In this document: piece by piece, positions 1-8,049 of the stretch | Layout of the letters: each line of letters opens with the position of its first letter | Numbering within the stretch: the stretch's first letter is position 1 | NCBI GenBank assembly: GCA_049682815.1 | Contig: JBAUII010000067.1 | Span: 1-30,628, forward strand | Length of the DNA stretch: 30,628 nucleotides | Source: DASWID01 sp049682815 | GTDB lineage: Bacteria > Desulfobacterota_D > UBA1144 > Nemesobacterales > CSP1-2 | Direction: 5' to 3' | Position numbers and translations under genes: made by a program | Notes under the pieces: model-generated | Told to the model about the DNA's origin: nothing | The model's input: the letters and a program-made list of their open reading frames with translations, nothing else | The model's database searches: none

Positions 1-297
1 AAAGGAGGGGACATTAGGTCCTCCCCTTTGTAAAGGGGAGTCAGAGGGGATTTCCGCGTCTTCGTTCCTGATTTTTTTAATACTGAAACAAGTTCAGCAT
101 GACCGAGTATGACATTCATCCCCTTAACGCAATTTTTGGAATGTCGTTTAAGTCCCTTTCATTCTGAATAAGATTAATGAAATTGTACGAATTTTGTCCA
201 CGAAATATCTAACATCTACAATCGCGAGAAAAGCGAGATGATATCCTCTGTCTACGTCGACCGAATAACACTGCACAAGCTATAGGGAATTCGATCG
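1..297. repeat. Gene-free left edge with REP-like palindromes
   Basis: No gene is visible here. Positions 19-51 hold one copy of a hairpin repeat whose arms read CTCCCCTTT and AAAGGGGAG, followed by TCAGAGGGGAT. The same element recurs near 16994, 23194, 25758 and 26775. Positions 1-10 carry a further complementary arm, so the element may begin outside the window. Positions 83-103 hold a second repeat (core TGAAACAAGTTCAGCATGAC) that recurs in altered form near 7838. The rest, up to the stop codon of the next gene, shows nothing I can name. Confidence 0.6.
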
Positions 298-1008
298 TCA
301 ACAGTTCTGTATCAGTTCCTTGAGAAACCTATTAAGCATGCTCCTAGATTTCCCTATGTCACATAGCACCAATCTCAAGAATGGATAAATTAACCTGGGA
401 TTTAAAATTAGATACCTAAATGCATTTAGATTTCTGAGTTCTCCACTGCTGCTGTAAAAATGTCTCATGTCTGGCAGCTCAACCCGGTTATCGTCCGATA
501 TTGACCTTACCGATATGACTGGATGTCCGTAAACTTCGGCCGCCTCAACTACTCCCCATGTTTCCATATCGACACTCACAGCACCCGTTTGGTGGTACAG
601 TCGCCTCTTTTCATCCGGGTCATGTATAAATCTGTTCTCCGTGAGTAGTCCGCCCTTCATAAAATCCATAGACAATCTGTTTATGTCACAGTAAAGCCCC
701 TTCTTCTCATTCCTTTTTAAACTCAAGACCCATTGTCCAACTATAATATCTCCAACATTGAGTCCATCCCTGAGCGCACCGCCGAGTCCGGCAGATATGA
801 TTAATTCGGGTTTGAATTTCTGTATTACGTAATTTGTTCCATTGCGCGCCCTCCTGACGCCGACACCCGTACGGGCAAAAAGTACAGGCTTCCCATACAG
901 GTAACCTTTAAGAAATTGCAGCTCGTTCCAGGCTCCTTGATCAGTTATCTGAAGATAGCCCTTGTTGTGATCCAACTCAAACCAGTTAGCACAAATAATA
1001 GCTATCAA
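298..1008 (-). CDS. Nucleoside phosphorylase/nucleosidase-superfamily protein (PNP_UDP_1), possibly HpnG-like
   Basis: A 236-residue protein of the purine/uridine phosphorylase and MTA/SAH-nucleosidase superfamily. Visible signatures are the glycine-rich segment ISAGLGGALRDGLNVGDII (about residues 71-89), the VDMETWGVVEAA segment whose Met-Glu pair matches the ribose-binding site of MTA/SAH nucleosidases, and RSISDD, whose Asp matches the purine-contacting catalytic acid. Members of this superfamily cleave the N-glycosidic bond of nucleosides. One bacterial branch (HpnG) acts on adenosyl-hopane, and the length and divergent N-terminus fit such a branch, but this is not proven. The start is TTG at 1008, with a GGGAG ribosome site nine bases upstream. 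It is the last gene of a probable uvrA-uppP run on the same strand, about 115 bases after uppP. Confidence 0.75.
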   Translation of the reverse strand: MIAIICANWFELDHNKGYLQITDQGAWNELQFLKGYLYGKPVLFARTGVGVRRARNGTNYVIQKFKPELIISAGLGGALRDGLNVGDIIVGQWVLSLKRNEKKGLYCDINRLSMDFMKGGLLTENRFIHDPDEKRRLYHQTGAVSVDMETWGVVEAAEVYGHPVISVRSISDDNRVELPDMRHFYSSSGELRNLNAFRYLILNPRLIYPFLRLVLCDIGKSRSMLNRFLKELIQNC

Positions 1009-1123
1009 ATTTATGATCTCCCATTCTATTTTTTCAGAACGGATTCATACTCTAATCCTAAATTGTAAGCCGTCGGACAACACTCAAATCGCAATCCAAT
1101 CTCGATTAGAAGATTACCCCCAC

Positions 1124-1927
1124 CTAACGCTTTACATATAGGAAAACAATCAAAGCTGCCAGCGCAATCCTGTAAATGACAAAAACCGTATAACTCCCTT
1201 TCTGCACATACTTCAACAGATATTTTATTGCAAGGAATCCAAAAAAGGCAGAGCTTAATATACTGGCCAGGAAGGGAAGGCTAACAACTGTCGCAAAATC
1301 CAGGTGCCTTGATTCAAATACCGCAGCCCCCGCTATTATGGGTGCGGCGATTAAGAAAGAAAACCTAGCCGCCTCGTCCCTCTTAAAACTCCTCATAAGT
1401 CCACCAGTAATCGCAATTCCTGAACGTGATACGCCTGGCACAATCGAAATGGCCTGAAAAACGCCTATTATCAGGCCATCCCAAACACTCATTTCTGAAA
1501 TCTTCTTGTCTTTACCCGAAAACCTATCTGAGAAATAAAGGATTAAACCAAAGAAAAAAAGTGTGAAAGCAATACCAATCGGGTCTCTTAATAGCCCGCT
1601 GGCCTGTTTTTCAAATAAGACCCCGGCGACACCGCCCGGAATACACGCAATGATTATTATTAAGCCTGTTCGTCCATTCGGATAGTCTTTAAAGCCCGAA
1701 CTAGAAACACCGGCAACAAACTCAACCGCGATTGCGGACCATTCTCGCCAGAAATAGTAAATTAGCGCGAGCAGGGTACCGATATGAAGAGCGACATCAA
1801 AAGCCAATCCCGGATCATGCCACGAAAAGAACCACGGTAAAAGGACGAGGTGGGCAGTGCTGCTTACGGGAAAAAACTCTGATACGCCCTGTATAATACC
1901 AAGTACTAAAGACTCAATTAAACTCAA
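1124..1927 (-). CDS. uppP: Undecaprenyl-diphosphatase UppP (BacA family)
   Basis: A 267-residue polytopic membrane protein that dephosphorylates undecaprenyl diphosphate, recycling the lipid carrier for peptidoglycan and other envelope glycans. The family motifs are clear: QGVSEFFPVSSTAHL near residue 14 carries the catalytic Glu and the first SS motif, and PGVSRSG near residue 164 is the second conserved motif. The rest is a series of hydrophobic helices, and the length is normal for the family. The start is TTG at 1927 with AGGA about eight bases upstream. It lies 30 bases downstream of the uvrA stop, so the two are probably co-transcribed. Confidence 0.96.
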   Translation of the reverse strand: MSLIESLVLGIIQGVSEFFPVSSTAHLVLLPWFFSWHDPGLAFDVALHIGTLLALIYYFWREWSAIAVEFVAGVSSSGFKDYPNGRTGLIIIIACIPGGVAGVLFEKQASGLLRDPIGIAFTLFFFGLILYFSDRFSGKDKKISEMSVWDGLIIGVFQAISIVPGVSRSGIAITGGLMRSFKRDEAARFSFLIAAPIIAGAAVFESRHLDFATVVSLPFLASILSSAFFGFLAIKYLLKYVQKGSYTVFVIYRIALAALIVFLYVKR

Positions 1928-1957
1928 TAAGATATTCCTAGATTCGTAGGCTCCTCT

Positions 1958-4759
1958 TTACAGAACCCTTTTAAGAAATTTACCAGTATAAGACCCTTGG
2001 AAACAAGAAACCTCCTCGGGCGTTCCGTTTGCAACCATACGGCCTCCGTTTTCGCCACCCTCAGGTCCCAGATCAATTATGTAGTCTGAGCACTTTAGCA
2101 CCTCAAGATTATGCTCGATAACCACGATTGTATTCCCCGAATCAACCAGCCTCTGAAGCACATCGATTAACCTCTTTACATCCTCAAAATGAAGACCTAT
2201 AGTGGGTTCATCGAGAACATACAACGTTCTACCAGTTGCCTTCTTCGAAAGCTCCTTTGCAAGCTTTATCCTCTGGGCTTCGCCGCCCGAAAGTGTCGTA
2301 GCCGCTTGACCGAGCCGAATATAATCGAGTCCCACTGCGTGAAGCACTTCAAGCTTCTGTCTTAGTTTCGGAATGCTGGAAAAGAGGTCTAAAGCCTCAC
2401 TCACTGTCATTTCCAAAACATCTGTAATGTTTTTTCCCTTATAGTAGATGTCTAATGTCTCCGCGTCATACCTCTTGCCCCCACACTGATCACACCTTAC
2501 GTAAACATCTGGAAGAAAGTGCATTTCAATCTTTACAGTCCCGTTTCCCTGACATCCGCTGCACCTTCCTTCCTGCACATTAAAGCTAAATCGGCTCGGG
2601 GAATATCCTCGCATCCTTGAATCCGGCAGTATAGAGAACAATTCCCTGAGGGGCGTGAAAACCCCGGTATAGGTGGCCGGATTGGATCTCGGGGTCCTTC
2701 CAATCGGAGTTTGATCGACATTCACCACCTTATCTATTTTATCATAGCCCTCTATCGCCTTATGCCTGCCCACCCTCTCTCTCCCACCATAGAATTTCGA
2801 GCAAAGGGCATTGTAAAGTGTGTCAATTACAAGGGTGCTCTTACCTGAACCGGATACACCTGTCACACAGGTGAGAGCTCCGAGAGGGAAGGACACGTCG
2901 AGCTCTTTCAGATTATTTTCACAGGCACCTTTGACCTCTAAAAACCCCCCGGGTTTTCGTCTTGTACCGGGGACAGGGATCGAAAGTTGTCTTGAAAGGT
3001 AGCTGCCTGTGAGCGATCTTTCGTTTTTCATCAAATCGTAAATGTTTCCATGAGCTATAACCTCTCCACCCTTTTCACCGGCTCCAGGCCCCATATCGAC
3101 TATAAAATCCGAATTCCTGATGGTTTCTTCATCGTGCTCAACTACTATGACTGTGTTACCACGATCCCTCAGGGACTTAAGTGTTGAAATAAGACGCTGA
3201 TTATCCTTTGGATGTAGACCTATTGTCGGCTCGTCAAGTACATATGTAATCCCCGTGAGCCTGGAGCCCACCTGAGTTGCGAGCCGGATCCTTTGACCTT
3301 CTCCTCCCGAAAGCGTAGTCGCCGACCGGTCAAGAGTCAGATAATCAAGACCGACATCCGCCAGGAATTCCAGCCTCGACCCTATTTCTTTCCTTATCCT
3401 TTCACCAACCTCCTTTTCCTGGCCGGAAAAACTTAGATTACTGAAAAATTCAATGCAGGTATCAACCGTTAGCCTGGTTATATCGGAAATCGACATGCCA
3501 TTCAACAGGATGCTGAGACTTTCTTTTTTCAGCCTGGAGCCATTACAGGTGGAGCAGTCAACCGTACGAATATAGTTTGAAAGCTTCATCCTTACTTCGT
3601 CGGAAGAGGTTTCATGATACCAGTCGGACATTATACCGATGACACCCGGAAAGGTATCCCAATATTCGATCGATCCTCTACCATTATCCCTGTAGAACCT
3701 GATTTCCTCGTCTCCCGATCCATAAAGTATGATTTTTTTGAATTTCCCGGGCAATCTAGAATACGGGGTCTGCATGCTGAATCCAAAATGATCCGCTACA
3801 CACCCAATCATACGACTGAAATATCTTGAATTCCTCCATGGGATGATTGCGCCGTCTTCTATTGATTTTCCTTTGCTATCTATAATCAGCTCCGGGTCGA
3901 AGTTTGTTTTTTTACCGAGCCCTTCACACTCCGGGCATGCCCCGTACGGACTATTAAATGAAAATAGCCTGGGAGAAATCTCGGGATAGCTTATCCCGCA
4001 TGTTGGACAGGAAAACTTCTCACTGAAAATAATCTCGTCCCCACTGGATGTTTCCACTTTTACAACGCCACCTGATCTTTTCAGCGCCAGCCTGAGCGAA
4101 TCCTGTATTCTGCCGCTTAAATCCTTTTCGGTAACATTTACCACGTCCACGAGGAGCTCAATCGTGTGCTTCTTATTTTTTTCGATATGAATTTCATCGT
4201 CGAGGTCGAGGAGTTTTCCGTCTATCCTTACCTTAAGGAACCCCTGATCTTTGAGCTCATTCAGTTCCTTTCTGTATTCTCCCTTCCTACCCTGGACAAT
4301 AGGTGAATAGATGAATATCCTCTCTTTCTTAGGAAATTCGAGTACACGATTCACCATTCTTTCAATGCTTTGTGACGATATCTCCTTCCCACATTTATAG
4401 CAGAACGGCCTGCCCAATCTGGCGAAAAGGAGTCTTAGAAAATCATATATCTCGGTTATAGTGCCGACTGTCGAACGCGGATTCCTCTGAAAGGTTTTCT
4501 GATCAACGGAGATCGATGGAGAGAGTCCCTCAATCGTGTCGATGTCGGGCTTATCAATCTTTTCGACAAACTGCCTGGCATATGCCGAGAGAGACTCCAT
4601 ATATCTCCTCTGACCCTCGGCGAAGATGGTATCAAAAGCAAGCGAAGACTTCCCCGAGCCGCTGACACCGGTGATTAAGACAAATTTCCCCCGGGGAACC
4701 TCCAGGCTTATATTCTTCAGGTTATGCTCCCTTGCACCAATAATCCTGATACTGTCCAC
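1958..4759 (-). CDS. uvrA: Excinuclease ABC subunit A (UvrA)
   Basis: A 933-residue damage-recognition ATPase of nucleotide excision repair, which loads UvrB on DNA lesions. Both ABC modules are complete. Walker A sequences GVSGSGKS lie at residues 31-38 and about 633-640, and the ABC signatures are LSGGEGQRIRLA and LSGGEAQRIKLA, each followed by a Walker B ending in VLDEPTIGLH. The structural zinc-binding CxxC pairs are present in both halves (CPTCG with CPECEG; CSGCQ with CDQCGG). Length is normal. The start is GTG at 4759 and matches the usual N-terminus (SIRIIGAREHNLKNI). A hairpin repeat separates it from the upstream response-regulator gene. Confidence 0.98.
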   Translation of the reverse strand: MDSIRIIGAREHNLKNISLEVPRGKFVLITGVSGSGKSSLAFDTIFAEGQRRYMESLSAYARQFVEKIDKPDIDTIEGLSPSISVDQKTFQRNPRSTVGTITEIYDFLRLLFARLGRPFCYKCGKEISSQSIERMVNRVLEFPKKERIFIYSPIVQGRKGEYRKELNELKDQGFLKVRIDGKLLDLDDEIHIEKNKKHTIELLVDVVNVTEKDLSGRIQDSLRLALKRSGGVVKVETSSGDEIIFSEKFSCPTCGISYPEISPRLFSFNSPYGACPECEGLGKKTNFDPELIIDSKGKSIEDGAIIPWRNSRYFSRMIGCVADHFGFSMQTPYSRLPGKFKKIILYGSGDEEIRFYRDNGRGSIEYWDTFPGVIGIMSDWYHETSSDEVRMKLSNYIRTVDCSTCNGSRLKKESLSILLNGMSISDITRLTVDTCIEFFSNLSFSGQEKEVGERIRKEIGSRLEFLADVGLDYLTLDRSATTLSGGEGQRIRLATQVGSRLTGITYVLDEPTIGLHPKDNQRLISTLKSLRDRGNTVIVVEHDEETIRNSDFIVDMGPGAGEKGGEVIAHGNIYDLMKNERSLTGSYLSRQLSIPVPGTRRKPGGFLEVKGACENNLKELDVSFPLGALTCVTGVSGSGKSTLVIDTLYNALCSKFYGGRERVGRHKAIEGYDKIDKVVNVDQTPIGRTPRSNPATYTGVFTPLRELFSILPDSRMRGYSPSRFSFNVQEGRCSGCQGNGTVKIEMHFLPDVYVRCDQCGGKRYDAETLDIYYKGKNITDVLEMTVSEALDLFSSIPKLRQKLEVLHAVGLDYIRLGQAATTLSGGEAQRIKLAKELSKKATGRTLYVLDEPTIGLHFEDVKRLIDVLQRLVDSGNTIVVIEHNLEVLKCSDYIIDLGPEGGENGGRMVANGTPEEVSCFQGSYTGKFLKRVL

Positions 4760-4786
4760 AGCGGATTTATTTTACCTGGTTTATTA

Positions 4787-4827
4787 TGGTGACAGAGACA
4801 TTTGTGAAGAAAAAGTGTCTGTCACCA
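4787..4827. repeat. Hairpin repeat of the GGTGACAGACACTT type
   Basis: An inverted repeat between the response-regulator stop and the uvrA start. The outer arm TGGTGACAGAGACA (4787-4800) pairs with TGTCTGTCACCA (4816-4827) around an A/T-rich loop. Read on the minus strand, it is clearly related to the hairpin at 11581-11625 (GGGGACGGACACTT...TTCTGTCCCC), so it is a dispersed element and not only a local terminator. It could attenuate transcription from the regulator gene into uvrA. Confidence 0.65.
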
Positions 4828-4854
4828 ATATATCTATCTTAATACCGCGGATGC

Positions 4855-6300
4855 TTATGGCTGGTATTCAATCGCCAGTTGAAGCCTGTTGGAAATGCCT
4901 AATTTTTTAAAAATATTATTTAAATGTGCCTTGACGGTCCTCTCGCTTATACGCAATTTTTGTGCTATAGCGTTGTTGCTTAAACCCTGAGAAACCAGAC
5001 TCGCAACTTCCTGTTCTTTATTCGTGAGTCTAGGTCTCAGAAGGACGGGCCTCCTCTTTTTCTTAGGCAATATTTTCGTTACAAATTTCTTGATTATTTC
5101 TGTATCAGAACAACTTCGCCCCAAATTCACCGTCCTGATGGCCTCGCAAATGTCCTCACCCGTTGAACTTGCATATATTAATCCACTAACACCGGTGTTC
5201 AACGCATTAGTAATAAACTTCTCGTCATGATAGTGCAGCAAAAGGAGTATTTTTGAGTCAAAAGTTTTAGTTTTGATAAATTCAATGATTCTTCCCTTGT
5301 TATCTTGATTGAGGTCGGTATCGATTAGAATAACATCCGGTTTTTTATGCTCAATAAAGGGTAAGAGCTCTCCGATTTCTCTCGCCGTTGCAACGATATT
5401 TATGTCCTTTTCGGATTCTAATATTTTTGCTAAACCTTCGGGAACCAGTGTCTGTCTTGAAATCACCACTAAAGAAATAGGCCTCTGTGAAGATAGGGCT
5501 GATTTAAATACATCAAACTGAGAATCGAGCCCACTTGGATTTTCTTCGCGGACCTCCTTTAAAATTAAAAGAACTCCACCTAATTCTCCCATATCACTTC
5601 TAATCGGGTTAGCTTTGATTTCGATAAACAGTTCTCTTCCATACTTAGCATTGATCAACTTCTTAATAACCAGATTATCAACATTCTCGGACTGGAATGC
5701 CGAAACAAGAAGGACATTATCGTGGGAGAGTTCTTCCCCATGTTTTAATTTAATTATTTCATATAGATTTTTATCTATCGCTTCTTCCAATCTCCATCCC
5801 GTCATCTGTTCCGCGCTTTCGGACAAAAACGTAATTTTTAGATCCTTATCTACCGCTATAATAGAATATCCAAGTATGGTAAGTGCATTTGAAATTGCTT
5901 TTTTTCTACTCTTTATTCTGCTTTCTGCTTTGTGTTTGTGAAGGGCTATCTCAATAGCTGATTGAATTTCCTTGATTTTGAATGGCTTCAAAATATACCC
6001 AAAGGGCTCAGTATATGTTGCTCTCTTTATTGTTCCCAGATCGGAATGTGCTGTTAAGTATATAATCGGTATATCAAATTGTGATCTGATATGTTTTGCA
6101 GCATCTATGCCATCTATCCCTCCTCTTAAAACGATATCCATGAGGACCAGATCAGGGTTTAATTCCTTGGCAAGTTTGATGGCGTCTTCCCCTGTCGAGG
6201 TGACACCACACACATCGTATCCGAGTTTTGTAAGCTTATTTTGGACGTTTCTGGCTATTATGCTTTCATCTTCCACGACCAAAATTCTAGACTTTTTCAT
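4855..6300 (-). CDS. Response regulator: REC - PAS - REC-like - LuxR HTH
   Basis: A 481-residue cytoplasmic transcription regulator. Residues 1-120 form a full receiver domain: acidic pair E10/D11, phospho-acceptor D55 in LVLMD, T83 and K105 in GYILKP. Residues about 135-255 look like a PAS sensor domain (GYSIIAVDKDLKITFLSESA). Residues about 275-395 look like a second receiver with a possible acceptor D327 (VILID), but where the conserved Lys should lie it reads GLIYAS, so it may be a pseudo-receiver. Residues 424-480 are a LuxR/FixJ-type HTH (LTNKEQEVASLVSQGLSNN, ISERTVKAHLNNIFKKLGI). The domain order looks like a fusion of an N-terminal receiver-PAS protein with a NarL-type regulator. The neighbouring histidine kinase is broken, so its cognate kinase may be elsewhere. 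Confidence 0.9.
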   Translation of the reverse strand: MKKSRILVVEDESIIARNVQNKLTKLGYDVCGVTSTGEDAIKLAKELNPDLVLMDIVLRGGIDGIDAAKHIRSQFDIPIIYLTAHSDLGTIKRATYTEPFGYILKPFKIKEIQSAIEIALHKHKAESRIKSRKKAISNALTILGYSIIAVDKDLKITFLSESAEQMTGWRLEEAIDKNLYEIIKLKHGEELSHDNVLLVSAFQSENVDNLVIKKLINAKYGRELFIEIKANPIRSDMGELGGVLLILKEVREENPSGLDSQFDVFKSALSSQRPISLVVISRQTLVPEGLAKILESEKDINIVATAREIGELLPFIEHKKPDVILIDTDLNQDNKGRIIEFIKTKTFDSKILLLLHYHDEKFITNALNTGVSGLIYASSTGEDICEAIRTVNLGRSCSDTEIIKKFVTKILPKKKRRPVLLRPRLTNKEQEVASLVSQGLSNNAIAQKLRISERTVKAHLNNIFKKLGISNRLQLAIEYQP

Positions 6301-6335
6301 GCTTTAAATATTATAAACTATTTATTGCCGGATGC

Positions 6336-6683
6336 TCATTTTGGAAATACAATCGTAAATTCGGTCCCAGCCTGTGTGGCGACACTTATAAGTCCGCCAA
6401 GCTGTTGTATCAGAGCCGCTATTAATTGAAATCCCAGCGTTTCTGATTTCTTGATATCAAATTTCTCAGGAAGACCTATACCATTGTCTTTTATTCTCAA
6501 TGTGCAGTTTTGATCATCTGTTGACGTTCTAATTGAGATTTCGCCTCTCTTATCAGGAAAGGCGTGTTTCAGACAATTTGAGAGAATCTCATTGATTAAT
6601 AAACCACAGCGAATCGCTCTATCAATACTTAACTCAGTTTTACAAATATTAGTATTTAAATTAAATAAATGACTTATCCGCTG
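6336..6683 (-). pseudogene. C-terminal remnant of a histidine kinase (HisKA_2/HWE-like ATPase domain)
   Basis: An open frame of 115 codons with no start codon, preceded in frame by a stop at 6684-6686. It contains a good N box (LLINEILSNCLKHAF), the G1 box DNGIGLP and a G2-like TLGFQLIAALIQQLGG, ending in GTEFTIVFPK. These fit the ATP-binding domain of HisKA_2/HWE-type sensor kinases. The sensor region and the histidine-bearing helices are missing. It lies directly upstream of the response regulator on the same strand, so it was probably once the partner kinase. A frameshifted or non-canonical start cannot be excluded, but nothing upstream continues the protein in any minus-strand frame that I can see. 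Confidence 0.75.
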
Positions 6684-6871
6684 TCAATCAGCGCCCGATT
6701 ATCGGATTTTTCGATACAGACTTTAAACGGATATTTGAAGCGGGAATGGAACAAGCAAGTCCTAATTTTAATCTCCTGCATTATGAACTCAAAACAATTA
6801 TCTGGTTAGCTCATGCCGAAAGGAAAGTCCGGGATACTTCAGTATCTGTTTCGAAACAATGTACTAACTAA
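6665..6871 (+). pseudogene. Start-less plus-strand coding-like fragment of unknown origin
   Basis: An open plus-strand frame of about 68 codons between the stop at 6662-6664 and TAA at 6869-6871. It reads like real protein (for example PIIGFFDTDFKRIFEAG, YELKTIIWLAHAERK) but has no good start codon or ribosome site. I do not recognise the family. It abuts the point where the histidine kinase homology stops, so it may be the end of a gene whose insertion or deletion removed the kinase N-terminus. It could also be chance. Confidence 0.3.
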
Positions 6872-7590
6872 TGACCTACTGCCTTTTTTAGAGCGTCGAG
6901 TTCATCGGAGGTAAAATATCTCCAACTTCCCTTTGGAAGATCACCCAGTTTTATAGGACCGACTGATATTCTCTTTAGTTCTAATACAGGATGACCAAAC
7001 TCGGATAGAAACCTCCTAACCAAACGATTACGACCCTCATGAAGGGCTATCTCTATTACTGTCTCTTTATCGTCATATTTTACAACCTTAATATGATCTG
7101 GTATCGCATAACCGTCCTTGAGCTCGGCACCTCCTCTCATCCTCCTGAGCGAATCCGTGTTTACCTTACCTTTTACGATTGCTCGGTAAACCTTGCTCAA
7201 TTCGTAACTCGGATGCAGTATCTTATGAGCAAGTTCACCGTCGTTGGTTAGAATCAAAAGACCATCTGTGTCGTAATCCAGTCTCCCGACAGGATAAACC
7301 CTTTCCGGTATGTCGGTTATCAGCTCGTCAATTGTCTTCTTGTCGTCTTCCCCCTTTCCAAGGGCCGTAAGATAAAACCTGGGCTTATTAAGTAACACGT
7401 ACCTCTTTGGCTCAATTCCCAAAGTCTTTCTTCCAACCTTTACCTCATCGGTTTCAGTGTCAATCCTGTATCCTAACTCATTCACCACTACGCCGTTAAC
7501 CTTGACTTTTCCGCTAGCGATAAGCACATCAGCATTGCGCCTGGATGAAATACCGCACATCGAAAGGTATCTGTTAAGCCTTACTTTCAA
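6868..7590 (-). CDS. Pseudouridine synthase, RsuA/RluB/RluE/RluF family
   Basis: A 240-residue RNA-modifying enzyme that converts specific uridines in ribosomal RNA to pseudouridine. Residues 1-55 form an S4 RNA-binding domain (RLNRYLSMCGISSRRNAD, VKVNGVVV). The catalytic motif GRLDYDTDGLLILTNDG places the nucleophilic aspartate at D105, and the closing EGRNRLVRRFLSEFGHPVLEL segment is typical of the RsuA/RluB branch. The length agrees with RluB-type enzymes lacking the long C-terminal tail. The start used is TTG at 7590; the ribosome site is weak. The exact target uridine cannot be told from the sequence. Confidence 0.92.
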   Translation of the reverse strand: MKVRLNRYLSMCGISSRRNADVLIASGKVKVNGVVVNELGYRIDTETDEVKVGRKTLGIEPKRYVLLNKPRFYLTALGKGEDDKKTIDELITDIPERVYPVGRLDYDTDGLLILTNDGELAHKILHPSYELSKVYRAIVKGKVNTDSLRRMRGGAELKDGYAIPDHIKVVKYDDKETVIEIALHEGRNRLVRRFLSEFGHPVLELKRISVGPIKLGDLPKGSWRYFTSDELDALKKAVGH

Positions 7591-8049
7591 ATTTGCCGTT
7601 TCCGATTTAGTAAATTATATGCATTTTCCATGATACCACTGGTAAGTGACAATTTAACCTATCTGGGTTCTATAATTCAGCTAATGATCGGCAATGCTCG
7701 GATACACTGCAGGGTATCAGTACTTAAACGATCAGTCTCCCACGGCATTGCCGTAAAAGCCTGATATTTTAGTGCAGAATTCTCAAAATTATTTGCTCCA
7801 TCAATCTTTCTTGTCGCTTCTAACTTCTTTGTCTTGATACTGAAACGCGTTCAGCACAGGTACAAAGAAGCAACCCTACGACGTTGCTCACGACAGGCCC
7901 TTCGACAGAAAGCCGTCAATAAAATCGATGACATGGAAACCTATCGGGACAGGAATGTCCCGACTATCCAAAATAAATGCCGTCATCAATAACGATAGGC
8001 GGGGTTTTCCAACCCCGCATTGAATTGGAGGAGGACGGACATCCCCATT
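7591..8049. repeat. Spacer of 459 bases with three dispersed palindromic repeats
   Basis: No gene is visible. From about 7838 there is a repeat with core TGAAACGCGTTCAGCAC, related to the one near 83. At 7942-7968 there is TCGGGACAGGAATGTCCCGA, an inverted repeat whose relatives lie at 25819-25845 and 26699-26724. At 7999-8018 there is an eight-base-arm palindrome, GCGGGGTT-TTCC-AACCCCGC, which recurs in inverted orientation at 25683, 26900 and 27077. The last lies just behind the hppA stop and could also act as a rho-independent-like stop, though there is no clear T-run. Confidence 0.7.
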
